Shown: one piece after another, positions 1 through 11,325 of the stretch
Position numbering within the stretch: position 1 is the stretch's first letter
Layout of the letters: every line of letters begins with the position of its first letter
Source of the DNA: Oscarella lobularis
Lineage: Eukaryota > Porifera > Homoscleromorpha > Homosclerophorida > Oscarellidae
Direction: 5' to 3'
DNA length: 64,000 bases
Assembly: GCF_947507565.1 (NCBI RefSeq)
Contig: NC_089179.1
Coordinates: 310,001-374,000, forward strand
Position numbers and translations under genes: made by a program
The notes under the pieces: model-generated
What the model was told of the DNA's origin: nothing
The model's database searches: none
Seen by the model: only the letters and a program-made list of their open reading frames with translations

Positions 1-141
1 TTGTTCAAATCGAGTGCGATCGCCTCCGTGTACATGTCGATCGCCGCCCGGAACTCGCCCGCCTGGCACGCCTCGTTCGACCGTTTCGCTTTATCGAGAA
101 CAGTCGCTTCGACGTGCTCTCGCGGCGCCGTCGTCGTCGTT

Positions 142-172
<31 letters not shown>

Positions 173-257
173 TCGTCGTCGTCGCAGCCGGAGTTCCCTT
201 TTGACAGACAAGCTTCAAATTGAATCGGCTCCCCCCCTCCCCCCCCCCTCCCCCCAT
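1..257 (-). CDS. TTC28-like TPR protein, copy A (N-terminal exon, cut by window edge)
   Basis: Reading leftward from an ATG at 257-255, the frame is open to the window edge. It begins with a Gly-rich stretch, then a low-complexity Ala/Thr run made of GCG and ACG codons. The start of a TPR unit follows: RSNEACQAGEFRAAIDMYTE, then AIALDLNN. This matches the N-terminal TPR of metazoan TTC28, a large TPR scaffold linked to midbody and mitosis. The last 58 bases are about 85% identical to 2145-2202, the matching TPR exon of copy B, so the two are tandem paralogues. The Gly and Thr/Ala tracts are coded by simple repeats, so the extreme N-terminus is less certain than the TPR. The rest of the gene lies left of the window. 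Confidence 0.6.
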
Positions 258-837
258 TCTATCGTGTCACGTCAAAGCCGTGGGGAACGAGGTGTAAACA
301 TACTACGTCCAAATGAGCGTAACAACGGTGAGGACGGGGCGCGAAGACGCGCCAGCTATTCCGGGATCGCGAGGAACGTCGAAAGCGAATTTCGCTCTGC
401 GGGAAATGTGTAGCTCGAGCGACGTTGAAGTGAAATCGGTTCGATCTGTCCTAATTAGATGCGTCGTTAGCCGTGAGAGCGGAGCGAACGGAGACAGGGA
501 AACGCGGCATTTCTTTGTGTATCGAAGGCGACGCCGGAGGGAATGAGCCCCCTCGAGCGACGCCGCAAGACGTCGGTGTGGCTTACCTCGTCGGCCATCC
601 GTTTCGCGTGGAGAAAAAGACGTGCGTACGTCGCGTTCGATAGGAAAGAAGCGTTAACTTTGCTGTGTTCCCGGATCGGGGACTGATAGCTCCTCCCTCT
701 TCCGATTTGCCGATGGAGACGATCTACGTCATTTATGTCAGCATGACGAAACTAATAAACATCAAATATCGTTAACCAAACTGACTCCCTGAAATTTCAG
801 TCGTGAAACACAAATCTAGTAGATTTTACCGTGGTGT
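258..837. other. Intergenic stretch between the two TTC28-like copies
   Basis: This is the 3' flank of copy B and the presumed promoter and 5' UTR of copy A. It holds a C-rich tract just upstream of the copy A start codon. Short ORFs here have no recognisable domain and no clear splice context. I see no RNA gene. Confidence 0.5.
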
Positions 838-2191
838 TTACTGCCACGGTGAAGTCACGGTACTGCCCAGACTGCCTGTAGACGGCGGTGGAGAAATTGA
901 CGAAATACTGCCCTTTGCAGCCGCAGTTGGTGGCGGCGGCAGGCCCGGCGACGCTTCAATCTGAGTAGGCTTTAGACCGCCAGCAAGTGCACGCATTTCT
1001 ATCGCCAGTTTCTCGAAAGAATGTGCCAGACGTGCAAGCCTCGGCTCTGCTCCTTTGCCCGGAGTGGCGGGCGCGACTCTGACGTCATCAGTGTGGACTC
1101 GCAAGTTCACGTCGCAGGAGGATTTTTCGTCGTCGTCGCCAAGCGCGAGCTGCTTTGCCAGCCACTTGGAGTCAAAAGAGGCCAACGCGTCGCGTCCGTT
1201 GCCCATGGCTGCGTGACAGTCGGCTGCGTGGCCGAACTCCTCGGTCGTCAGCGTTGCGTCGCCCAATTCCTTTGCGTATTCAATGCACTTCTTGTGATAC
1301 TCCAACGAGAGCAAGTACTCTTCTAATTTGTAGTGGGTGATGCCGATATCGGAAATTGCCATCGCCATCAATGCCTTGTCTGACAGTTGGTCAGCCAGTC
1401 TGAGCTGAGCTTTGTAATAGTACAGCGCCGTTCTGTATTTGCCCATCTCTCGATGACATTTACCGATGCTGTTCAACACTAGGCATTCGGACCTGACGTC
1501 ACCAATTGACTGAACCATGGCCAAATCCATGGTCATGACGTCAACAGCTTCCTTGACATGGCCCACTTTCCAGTAGGCAGTTCCAAGTGCAAAGAAAAGA
1601 GACGCTTTCAGCTTCAGGTTGTTTGTGCCGATTCGACGCGCCGACAGAAGAATGGCAAGCGATTCGTGATAGAACGATTCTTCTAGCAATTGAGCACCAA
1701 TCACGGACGTCGCAACAAATGCATTCATTGAAGCGCGCACTTCGTGAAAATGCTCCAAAACAGGACGGAATGCGTCTATACAGTCGTGACCGGCGCTAAT
1801 CAATTAAACTGAAAGTTAGAATACCTCGTGTAGGCGAAACAAGTGCAGTTTTTATGAGAGATGACAGAATTTGGACATTAGAAGAATCCAGTGTCAATCC
1901 CTTGGCAAAGGCAACCATCGCGTCGACGTACCTCTTCAAATAGTGCAGTGCGACGCCGCGTCGGTAATGACCCTGCGACAATTAATCTCTCCGGTCACCT
2001 GTCTATATTCCTCCGACAATACTCAAATCTCTTACTTTCGCCCAATCAGGCTTCAATTCGACGACTTTCTCAGCGTCGCTCAAGGCCTCCTCGTATTTAC
2101 GTAGCTGAACGAAGGCCGCTGATCGATTGCTTATCAGAACATGATTGTTCAAGTCGAGTGCAATCGCTTCAGCGTACATGTCGATTGCCAC
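838..2191 (-). CDS. TTC28-like TPR protein, copy B
   Basis: Three exons are supported: about 2191-2036, 1972-1825 and 1775-838. The first carries a TPR (IDMYAEAIALDLNNHVLISN, ending in LKPDWAK). The second carries GHYRRGVALHYLKRYVDAMV and ends SPTR. The third starts D-AFRPVLEHF and continues through several TPR-like helix pairs into a Pro/Ser-rich tail that stops at 838. Residue order follows the first TPRs of vertebrate TTC28, but the protein is only about 400 residues where TTC28 exceeds 2,000, so this is a short paralogue. The acceptor at 1776 (tgtatag) keeps frame; the nearer one at 1796 would give a stop. Upstream of FRVAIDMY the similarity to copy A ends abruptly, so the true N-terminus is unresolved. 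Confidence 0.65.
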
Positions 2192-2684
2192 ACGGAACTT
2201 GAGCTCGCTCTTGGGGCATTTTGTCTACAAAAAGGGGCTGGTCACGCGAGTGCAGGTGCGAGAGAACGTGCGTGCTAAGAGAGAAGCATATTTTTGGACA
2301 GCAGCGCTAAAGCTTTCTAATTGCACAAGAAGGTGCAGATTGGCGATGGAGGCTTAGGATCTATGCCGTGGTGCAGCAGAATAATCGTACGCCGAGCTAC
2401 TTGAAAAGAAGACTTTTGTTTGCAGTACAGTAGTGCGTGCACCGTATATGCAACGTGTAAGAGAATTTCGGCCCGCGTAAGCGATGTGAGACAGAAAACC
2501 GAAACTAAGATTTGATTCTCCGTACCTTTGTTTCAGCCATGAAACTTCTCAGGACAGGAGACTGTAATGGCAAATGCAACTGATAACGATCCTTTATATA
2601 TCTTCAACGTGCCCGGATTCGGGAAACGGTCCAAGGAACTACCACTCCCTAACCACGGATACAAGTATCCGTGGTACAATTAAT
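2192..2684. other. Non-coding stretch upstream of TTC28-like copy B
   Basis: No supported exon was found. The stretch presumably holds the 5' end or promoter of copy B and the 3' UTR of the glycerophosphodiesterase, both read leftward. Its only clear structure is the hairpin at 2652-2675, annotated separately. Confidence 0.4.
2652..2675. repeat. Perfect short inverted repeat (11-bp arms, 2-bp loop)
   Basis: ACCACGGATAC and its exact reverse complement flank AA. It sits 9 bases past the glycerophosphodiesterase stop codon, on the gene's 3' side. It could form a hairpin in the 3' UTR or mark an end-processing site. Its role is unknown. Confidence 0.6.
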
Positions 2685-4174
2685 TTATGAGATGAGTTTA
2701 TCCCGGCTAGAACGATGAGCATTGCGCGCGTAGTAGGCAGACAGATGCGACGGCAAATCGGTCATGATAGCCGAAGCGCCTAAATTCTCCGCTCGTTCAT
2801 AGTCTTCGACGTCATTCAGAACCCACACGTATATCTAAAACAACCACGTCATTGACAACACTAAAAATAGCGTATACGTAGAAAAGACATTAATTAATTT
2901 TCTTACAGACACTCCTCTGCGTTTCAAGTGATAATAAAGAGCTCGATGGACTAGATTTCTATTTCGGAGAAAGGAGCGTCGCGAATTCAATCCCTGCACT
3001 TCTATAATCCTCACCGGTCGAGGAGCCAGGCAAAGCACCTTACGAACCCAGGAAGACGATGTCCCAGATTAGCCCTACGCAATAAGAATAATACGTCGTT
3101 CAACGAAACGCGTCGACGTCGTGCCTCTTTATCAGTGTCGATGGCCAGCACATTTCATAACACGTCTCCTTGATAGGCCAAAACGGTAGAAGACCAGTTA
3201 GCAAGAGAACGTAGGTGAGAAACACGCGACGCGGAGAGAAGAAGAGAGGTATGCTCGGATCCTTTTCATATAATTTCTCCCCGTTTTTATAGTTCATTGA
3301 TCCCCAAACAGTGATGTGCTGTCTGTTGTGTTGGGAAATCAACGCGTGAACCTGAAAAACGACGTTCGTTTTGAGACGTTGATTGTACAACTACCTTGTC
3401 TATGAGTTCGTCTGAGTTGTATTTAATGTCGATGTTCATGGGCGTGTTTGGAAACTTTTCAAACACTTCGTCCAGCGTGGGAATCACGTTGTCGTCGTGA
3501 TCGATGGAAACGACGCGATCTATGCCACGCCACGGAATGAAAATAAAATTCCAAATATAATTTCACCTTTCATAAATTGAACAGGAAGCTCTTTCTTTAT
3601 TTTCGGAAGATTCTAGACAGAAACCGATAGTTACTACGAGAATCGATGCTTTTAGAAGATATCCGCTACACTACTCAAATAGAAACATACGGAATAATCT
3701 GTTTGCGATATAAGTGTGTCGACTCCTGTCGTTCTTTGAAGGTTATTGTCGTGAGACACGACGACCTGAATTTATTGATTCTGTCACTTAGAGGAACTCC
3801 CCTGTCTAATTCACTGCCTTACCTTTCCGTCCTTAGACAACTGAACGTCTAGCTCCAACATGTCAGTTCCATTCTTCAGAGCGCTATACGTTCAAAAGTC
3901 CCACAGAAAGTCTCCCTTTTCTAGCAGAAGAATTACTTTTGATACGCCGCTACTGTATTTTCTAACTCCTCTCCGGCTCCTAGAAACAATGTCAATAACC
4001 GTGAGTCATCGCCCAACGCGATGATTCACCTCCGCGATGACTGATGTGTTTCACCCGTAGAAGGAACTTCTTCTTGCGATGTAGGAGAGAGGGAAAGAAG
4101 AATAACGTAGTCGACGCGCAAAAATAGGCCAGGAAAGCTCCGCCGAGGACGCTGCCGACTATGATCGATCCCAT
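2685..4174 (-). CDS. GDPD1: Glycerophosphodiester phosphodiesterase, GDPD1/GDPD3-like
   Basis: This membrane-anchored glycerophosphodiesterase of the GDPD family would hydrolyse (lyso)glycerophospholipid head groups with a metal cofactor. It begins with a hydrophobic segment (MGSIIVGSVLGGAFLAYFC), then HISHRGG, the start of the GDPD catalytic motif. Short exons continue with ELENTVAAYQ (the E-N motif), ALKNGTDMLELDVQLSKDG (ExD metal-binding motif), VVSHDN, then IDRVVSIDHDD, MNIDIKYN and a hydrophobic stretch. It ends YVWVLNDVEDYERAENLGAS, then AIMTDLPSHL, the usual Trp-Val and T-D-x-P end of the barrel. About nine exons are separated by introns of around 50 nt. Length and order suit GDPD1/GDPD3 of animals; which of the two is not decidable. 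Confidence 0.85.
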
Positions 4175-4314
4175 GACTACGCGCGCTAGAGTTATCCGAT
4201 CCGCGCTAAATTTTTCAGCGCGAAGGGAGGGCTAGGCGTGCCAGTAGCAAAAAAAAATATTTTTATGTTTATTACAAAAAATACCAGGCTATGCCGCCGA
4301 CTTCGTTGACTGCG

Positions 4315-6697
4315 CTAAGCCTTCAGCGATAATTCATAGGATCCCTTTTCTGATGTCTGAAACGTAAGCCTCTCTCCAGACCACTGAAGCTCGACACTCG
4401 TTTTTGAGCCGTCAGGATGCAGCCGAAGAACTTGAATATCTGCTTGAGAGTGACCAGTCCACGGGTTGGCCACGGTGCAATTTTGTCCTGCTTCACTTAC
4501 AACGTGCACTGTCCCAATTACCTTCTTCTTTCCGTCATAATCAGCGCTAACCAAAAAGGCACCTTTGGCTCGTAATTGCGCAAAACTAGCATCCTCATCT
4601 TCAGGCCAGACGGGAAACAGAACGATGATGCCACCGACACTCTGCATAAGCATGTCGTTCACAGCCTGCGTCGCTCCGGCCGTCTCTACGCCGCCACCTC
4701 CTTCAGAGACGTAAAGATTGGGCAGCATGGCTTTATGAAGTGTACTCTGCCACGTTGAAATGAGAAAGGAGGCATTGAGACCGGCGCGAACGGCGGCAGG
4801 AAACATTTCCATGAAAGCATTGCCTTCCGTCCACGAATTCATATAGAGAACAGAATTTCGGCCAATTGTTAGATCATCTTCGTTCGATTCAATCATGTTG
4901 ACCGTTTCGGATGGCCACAATGGGTAGAGATTGATTGGATTTGAATTAGGTCTCGGTGGCGATACTCGACTTTTATCTGTAGGCTCAGAAAAGAGCCAAA
5001 CTGATCCTTTAGCGTTGTTTGGCGGCACGTCGACAGAAATTATCGTATAATTGCTCAGATTTGCAATAAAATCCGTCCATATTGGTTTTGTTTCGACTGA
5101 CAGTGCTTTGGCCATATCGACAAGAGATGTAAAGATGCGTCTGATAAACGACAAGCTTACAATAGGATTGAAGTCAGATGGATCGCCGCCGCAATTCTCG
5201 TTTGTACAGTCATGCGGATCGACCCAGCGATAGCGATCATTCTCAATCGTCTCTTTCTGAAGCCAGCATTCCCAAAACTCGGCAACTTCCTTGACAAAAG
5301 GATAAGCAATCGTAGCAAGAAACGTCTTATTCATTGTATACTCCCAATGAGAGATGACGTTCAACGCGGAGAAACTTCCCGTGGAATGCTGTTTCAAATC
5401 GCCATACGGCGACGGTCCAATCGATCCGGAAAATCCCCACGGAGCAATGTGGGTTGGATAGTGAAGACCGGTGCAGTTAAACGCCAACGCACCTTTTCTA
5501 GCAGTTGGAATATAATCCAGTAGAGGGTCATAATGAGACCAAGCCAAGTCAATATGATTGCTGGAATAGACGCCATAAAACGGTGCTTGGAAGTTGTAGT
5601 TGAGAGTGTAGTCACCGTGCCAGCCAGCACTGTCTGACGTCACCCAAGGGCCCCAAAGACCAGGTGCAACCTACAAGAAAGAAACTTCATACATATGCAT
5701 AGGATGTATTGAATGACCTGACCTTTCCTGCTCTGCTTGAACAGCCAAGAATGTATTGAGCTCCGTACCAATAGTTCTCAATTAGAGTCTGAGTAGGAAG
5801 GGAGATGGACGAAGACGCCCAAAATTCAGCCCACCAGGTGGAACTTTTGTGATCAAGATCATCTACCACAGACTGATTAACAATAGAAAGTCTTCGCTGC
5901 GCTGCGGCAACTGGATCGCTAAAGTTAGCGTCCCTATTTGTCAAAACGGTAGTAAATATTATCATTGTCTGATTCGGTTGCAAGGAAACAATGGAAGTCG
6001 CAAATGTTTCATTATCCGATGTAGCTCCCCGAGCGACGCAGTTCATCAGCCGAGTTGCCATGGCACCGAGAACAGGATACGGACCATAGTCTGGAAACGC
6101 TTCCCTGCTCACCCAATTTCCCCACGGCTGCGTTCCCGTGGTACAATTCACAGCCTTTCCATTCAAAGGCCCTGTACATCCGGCAGCCACGCGACGCGGA
6201 ACATCACCGGGCGGAGCCGTCCACGTCGTCACATTTACATCGACAGAATCGTTGCCTCCCATCAGAGAGACGTACGTTATCAAAGAATTCTCATAGGGCG
6301 TAACAAACGAATGCGTGAGTAGCGCTGCCCCGGATGATTGCGTAAAATTCGTGCTAACGCGCGCCTTATCGACGTCCTGCTCGGCGTGATAGTGAGCGCC
6401 AGCAAATGACGGCACGTCAATTCGCACACCTCCGAGACTCACTATGCGTGGATAATTGGGCTCTGCTCTTGGATACGAATACTCCTCTATGGCCCAAAAT
6501 TGATTCAGGCCGATGTAGTATTGCATGCTCGATTCAGATCCGCCCAGCACGACGCCCAAATCACCGTTTCCCAAAATTGGGCCTCCCGCTGTTTTAGTGG
6601 AGGGAACGCCGGCGGGAGGCGAATCCCACACGCCGATATGAGTTGCACAGGTGCCGTACGACACCAAAACGAAAAGAATCCAGCACTGGCTACTCAT
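4315..6697 (-). CDS. Secreted six-hairpin glycosidase-like protein (GH95/GH65 type)
   Basis: Two exons (6697-5723 and 5670-4315) give about 776 residues. The start at 6697 gives a signal peptide, MSSQCWILFVLVSYGTCA; an in-frame ATG 39 bases upstream would spoil it. The early segment has GGPILGNGDLGVVLGGSES and a lectin-like N-terminal region with several N-glycosylation sites. Then come ENYWYGAQYILGCSS and WHGDYTLNYNFQAPFYGVYS, resembling the (alpha/alpha)6 catalytic region of GH95 alpha-L-fucosidases (W-G-D-Y-H-x-N-x-N-x-Q). An extracellular sugar hydrolase is therefore likely, but I cannot name substrate or catalytic acid from sequence alone. It is divergent from the Yippee-like gene, with about 420 bp between starts. 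Confidence 0.65.
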
Positions 6698-7120
6698 ATT
6701 GGTTGCATGAGCACGTGCACCGGAAAAATGTTTCAATCCGGGCTTGAGGTGCTACAGCGACGCTCAAGCCGCTATAAAATTCGATGTGATTACATAGCGA
6801 ACGGATTTGATAAATGATAATGAGACAGTGCGCGACTGTTAGATCTCCTAATACCATTAGGCATTCCGCCAACGCGGTCTTGATTTCACCAGAAGGGGCG
6901 AAGCATTGGTTTGGATGCAGCGCACAACAACAGCGGATCACTGTAATAGTGTTTGCACAGGACCACGCTAACGTCGTTGCGGTCGCCTCACTTCCTCCCG
7001 CGTCACTCCCATGGGAAAGCGGAGCATGCGCGTGTAAAACGAGCTCATAAACAGAGGACGTCAGTGTTGTTGATCAGTTCCCGCTGCCAACTTCTCGAGG
7101 CGGCCGTCTCCGACGACGAA
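6698..7120. promoter_or_regulatory. Shared upstream region of the glycosidase-like and Yippee-like genes
   Basis: This region separates two divergent start codons. ORFs inside it have no domain features. I see no clear TATA box or RNA gene. Confidence 0.35.
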
Positions 7121-7900
7121 ATGAAAACGTACTGCACGTACCTGAAGGACTGTCACCGACGCTATAGCTGCGTTCACTGCCGAGCCCATTTGGCCAATCA
7201 CGACGAGCTCATATCGAAGGTGAGGTGACTCGGGGGACTCGTCGACTTTCGATCGCGCGGCTGATTCACCGTCGCCTCTACTCGTGTAGTCGTTTCAAGG
7301 CAGCCAGGGCAAAGCCTACCTCTTCAATGACGTGTACGTCCTATATGTTCATTCGCCATTCATTTGTGCTCTGTGTGTGTGGTCGTCTCACCGTCACTAT
7401 TTTAGTGTAAATGTTGGTTGCGGCCCAGCGGAAGAGCGAGTACTGCTCACCGGCTTGCACGCCGTATCGGACATTCACTGCAAGTCGTGCAAAACGACGC
7501 TCGGCTGGAAATACGTACGTAAAAAGAAGGGGGAGTGGAGCGTAGGGAGAGGAAGAGGCTCGCCCCCTCTTTTGGCTTGCTTCGCGCTCGCGTGCGTAGG
7601 ACTTACGACTTCCTCCTCGCGTTTTCCCCTTTCGCTTTTTCTTTTCGTTTTACGATTTCCGCGACTCGCCAGCTGCGAACGGCGGCACTCGTTGGCGTCG
7701 ATTACGTTCGTAGCGCCTCGTCGCGTGATCGAATCTCGTTGGCTCCCACGTCGTCGCGCCTCTTCCTTTCGATCTCACCTCTCATCTCTCTCTTTTCTTC
7801 GAAGGAACACGCTTTCGAATCGAGTCAAAAGTACAAGGAGGGAAAGTTCATCATCGAACTGGCTCACATGTTCAAGGAAAACGGATGGAACGAGCGATAG
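7121..7900 (+). CDS. YPEL: Yippee-like zinc-binding protein
   Basis: Four exons (7121-7219, 7290-7333, 7406-7514, 7805-7900) join to 115 residues, the usual YPEL length. The product is nearly superimposable on the conserved Yippee domain: [74 protein letters not shown], then [20 protein letters not shown]. The two CxxC pairs (CVHC and CKSC) form the zinc site. YPEL proteins are small nuclear/centrosomal proteins; YPEL5 is part of the GID/CTLH ubiquitin ligase, but this one is closer to YPEL1-4. All exon joins use GT-AG and keep frame. The third intron (about 290 nt) is large for this window. Confidence 0.95.
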
Positions 7901-8417
7901 GAAGCAATTTTATTCCGGCTTCTCCAGTCGCCTGCGCCATTCTGTCTTCTTCTAATAGTAGAATAGCACATTAGGTCACTTTGCCTTTGTACATACTTCA
8001 GTTCCGCATTTTATTCTCCTTTGTTTTTTCTTATACATAGACCTTGTACAGATATGTATAGATGAAGGCTCTATTTTTTTCCAACTTCAATCAGAACTAT
8101 CGCTCTTTTTTTCTCTTCTTCGCTAGTTACTTAGAGTATTGGCTTTGAGAACAGGCACTGTTTTTTCGTCTCATGTTCTAAAGACTATTAAAAAGCGAAA
8201 TCTATATGTAGAGCGGAAAGAGGCATATGTACGCCCTTCCACCAGGTGGTACCAAAACTCGACCCCCATTCATTCGTAGAGACTCCACCCATATTATTCA
8301 AGAGTTGCTTGGGGTGATCCGCATCTCCACCCCAAAACAAAAGAGCCACACGACTCGTAAACACGACACCCCCATTCACTAGCTACTCTAAACCCTTATA
8401 CAACTAATAAATACCAT
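7901..8417. other. 3' flanks between convergent Yippee-like and PPIL2 genes
   Basis: About 520 bp with no supported exon, T-rich near the Yippee-like side. It presumably contains both 3' UTRs. I see no tRNA-like fold or repeat family. Confidence 0.4.
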
Positions 8418-11252
8418 TTACCAGGCACTGAAATCTCTGAATCCTCCGGCCTTCTTCACTTTCGCCCGACCGGACGCAGACGACGGCGAGGCAGGACGTT
8501 TCGAGCTGAAACCGTACGATGACACCACGTGCATGTGCAAGGGGCAATGTGTAACACACCTTGAAGGCTGATCCGTTGCCAGGGTTTTTTTGTCGGCGGC
8601 GGTGCTCGATGCTGATGTAGTTGACATAGGTTTCGGTTTGATGTACTTGCCTACGCCGCTATGATATTTCTTCAGTTGGGTTCCGCTGGCGGCGGACGCT
8701 TCGGGCTTCTCGGTTTCTTTGATGCCGCCGCTCGGCTGCAAAAAGTGTCCGTTCTGAATATAGAATGCGGAAAAGGGAATCGCGTTTCTAACTTCTTCCG
8801 TGTCCGCGGGCTCTTCGGAAAACTGCGCGGATGAAAAGGGAAGTTAGTTAGTTATAGTTAGACGTGCGGTTTCGGATAAATCGCACCTCTTTTTCAACTT
8901 CTTCGAATGGGTTTACGAACACCTGAACGTCATCTATTTTGATTTCAGTCTAAAGCTGACAATGAAGACGGATGAGGTTTGCGTTGAGAAAACACCTTTG
9001 GACGATCCTTGTCGTTCGTTTCGACTCTCTCCATGGCTACCAGAGTATCCATACCACCAACAACTCTACGGGAGGGAAGAGGATATATATAAAAATCGCG
9101 TGTCTTTCTAAGGAGAAGTCTGGCCACCTTCCGAAGACAGTGTGCTTGTTATCGAGATGCTTGCACGAGCGAAACGTGATGAAACTGAAAGTAGAGAAAG
9201 TCTATCTAGCAGGCGTTGCATCTAACTGTATCTCACAATTGAGATTTGTTAGTGTCAGGGCCTGAGTTGGCCATACTTAGGATGCCTCGACCTAAACGAC
9301 CCCCTTTGCTACATATGCAAGTGTATATTTATTATGTGAACCAGTGTGGGTCAGATGAGGTCTAAATTCATCCTTGAATGGCTTGCCAAAAGCCGATTCG
9401 CCTCCCTTTCCTGTTCCTTTGGGATCGCCGCCTTGAATCTATACAAAGCAAGTCGACTCAGCCGACGTCAATTTCCCTTAGAAACAGACCATAAAATTCT
9501 TGATAGACCTATGAAAGACTTCGAGACGAGGCAAGATATTAGAAAGGCATGATCTGCGTGCGTACGTTCAACCAGATCTTACTTGTTCCTTTGTAATAAC
9601 CCGATTTGCATAGACGTAAGAAGTTATCGCACGTGCGAGGAACCTGCCATGCAACAAAACATAGAAAGACAATAGAAACTGCAGGTGTAGGCATCACTTG
9701 ATCACAGTGCAACTCCAAGTTCAAATCTCCCAGATTCATCGTCAGCCTTATATATCCTAAAAGCCCTTGGCCTTACACTCTGACTCGTTCTCGCGGTACA
9801 ATACCCTTTTTCTTTCTTCTAGCGACTACATCGTACCGCAACGTATCCACGTCTATCACAGCTAAAGAGAAGAAAATAGAAACGTGCATTATTTATTTAT
9901 TTATTTATTTATTATTCAGAGGTGCCCAGCTGACCAGCTTCATGTTTGGTTACAACGGACATGGCCGTTGAAGTAAAACCGTGCGCCACAGCACCCGTAG
10001 AATAATGAGCCTAGAACAGAAAACCCCCATCAGCCCCCCCTTTACGCCAATAAAAGAAAATCGTCCACCCACAGCTTTCTTCCCTGGCGCTTTGACAACT
10101 TGTGAAGTATCTTCTTTTTCCTATACGTAAACCGAAATTCGATCATATTCCCCCTTTTATACTATGACGTACCGGTGGTTTGTAATCTTTGTACAATTCC
10201 TCCAGTGCCATCTTTGTCTCCGCATTGGGCTGCTTCAAATGATACATGGGATCGAGTTTTGCTTTCTCTTCCTCTACAAGACCCCCAAATAATGAATGAA
10301 AAAATCTTTCAATTTTCTCCACGTACCTGCATCCGCAACTTTTAAATTATTTTTCAAATGATAAAAATCGGCCAAATTAAATTTATCCAAGTTATTTGGA
10401 TCCTGTTTGTAGAATAAAATGCGTGGATGATTAGAAAATTTTGTCTTACTTGAAGGTGAATGATGTCGGCTTTCGTAAAAGGTTCATCTGTGAGTAATTC
10501 TCTGAAATTTTTCGCCTTCAGATTCAGCCGTTCAACTGCGTCATAAGAAAAAACGTTTCCCGTCGTGCGAACAGCCACGATGTGCGTGCTCTCCGTAAAA
10601 ACGCGATACGTAACAGGACAGTGAAATTTCCCTAGGGAAAAAAAAGAATTCGAAAAATAGCAGCAACTTTGAGAAGAGATCACCCTCTGCGTTTTTATGA
10701 AATGCCAGTTTGATTAGCGATTTTGCTTCAAGAGGCTACCCCACCGGCACAATATGACCACATATGAATTCATATGTCCAAAAACGTCTTACTTCTCCTG
10801 TTACGGGATTGTGACCATATTGCTTCAAATAGGGAACAATATTGCTGCAAATAATGAAATAAAATATTGACATGAGAGTACGCAGACAAAATTTACAGAA
10901 GGTCGAAAATTCTGCCGTCTTTAGTGCAATACGGATGCTCAAAGGGTTGCAGAGAAAGGCTACAGTAGAACCAGATTAAAATCATTGTAGAGGATTAATT
11001 TGACGTCTTTTCTACCTGCAGCAGTAGAATGGAAGTCGTCTGAATTTCGATTTTTGGCCCACGTCCGGTCCTTATCGAAAAACGTCGATTCTCTACGTTT
11101 ACGGGCCGTGTTTTGTCTACCTGGTTTCTTTCCACCGTAAAGGTGCGTCCATTCGGTCATCGTGATGTACCTAGAGTAGAAAATGCCTTTCAGCAGTCAC
11201 TGTAAGCTTTCATCACTCGCATTTTATCCTTCTGATGCTGTTTCTTCCCCAT
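8418..11252 (-). CDS. PPIL2: PPIL2: U-box cyclophilin-like spliceosomal protein
   Basis: PPIL2 (Cyc4/CYP60) combines an N-terminal U-box with a cyclophilin domain and belongs to spliceosome-associated complexes. Exon 1 encodes [11 protein letters not shown] from ATG 11252; exon 2 begins at 11170 with [17 protein letters not shown]. Then come the U-box region ([53 protein letters not shown]) and the cyclophilin fold ([83 protein letters not shown]). The tail ends GFRDFSAW, like human GFGDFSSW. There are about 14 short exons. Intron 1 appears to be GC-AG (see findings). It is head-to-head with the gene at 11326, 73 bp between start codons. Confidence 0.92.
9891..9914. repeat. (TTTA)n microsatellite in a PPIL2 intron
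   Basis: Six or so ATTT units directly precede an ATTATTCAG splice acceptor on the plus strand; read on the gene's strand it is an AAAT tract in an intron. No other function is apparent. Confidence 0.7.
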
Positions 11253-11325
11253 CGTGGCAGACGAACGCAATAATGCTACGGGCTCTTCGACAGACCCGGC
11301 TGCAAAGAACAACAAAACGGAAAAT

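Noticed and set aside
5-211. Arg-rich ORF on the minus strand
   Set aside because: It is another frame of the GCC/GTC triplet run in TTC28-like copy A; the TPR frame explains the DNA.
1796-1800. Splice acceptor ATTAG for TTC28-like copy B exon 3
   Set aside because: It puts a TAG in frame within seven codons; the acceptor at 1776-1780 keeps frame and matches TTC28.
11254-11325. N-terminal extension of the DED-like ORF from 11254
   Set aside because: The frame there starts at GTG and has no ATG; it would also abut the PPIL2 start codon. ATG 11326 was chosen.
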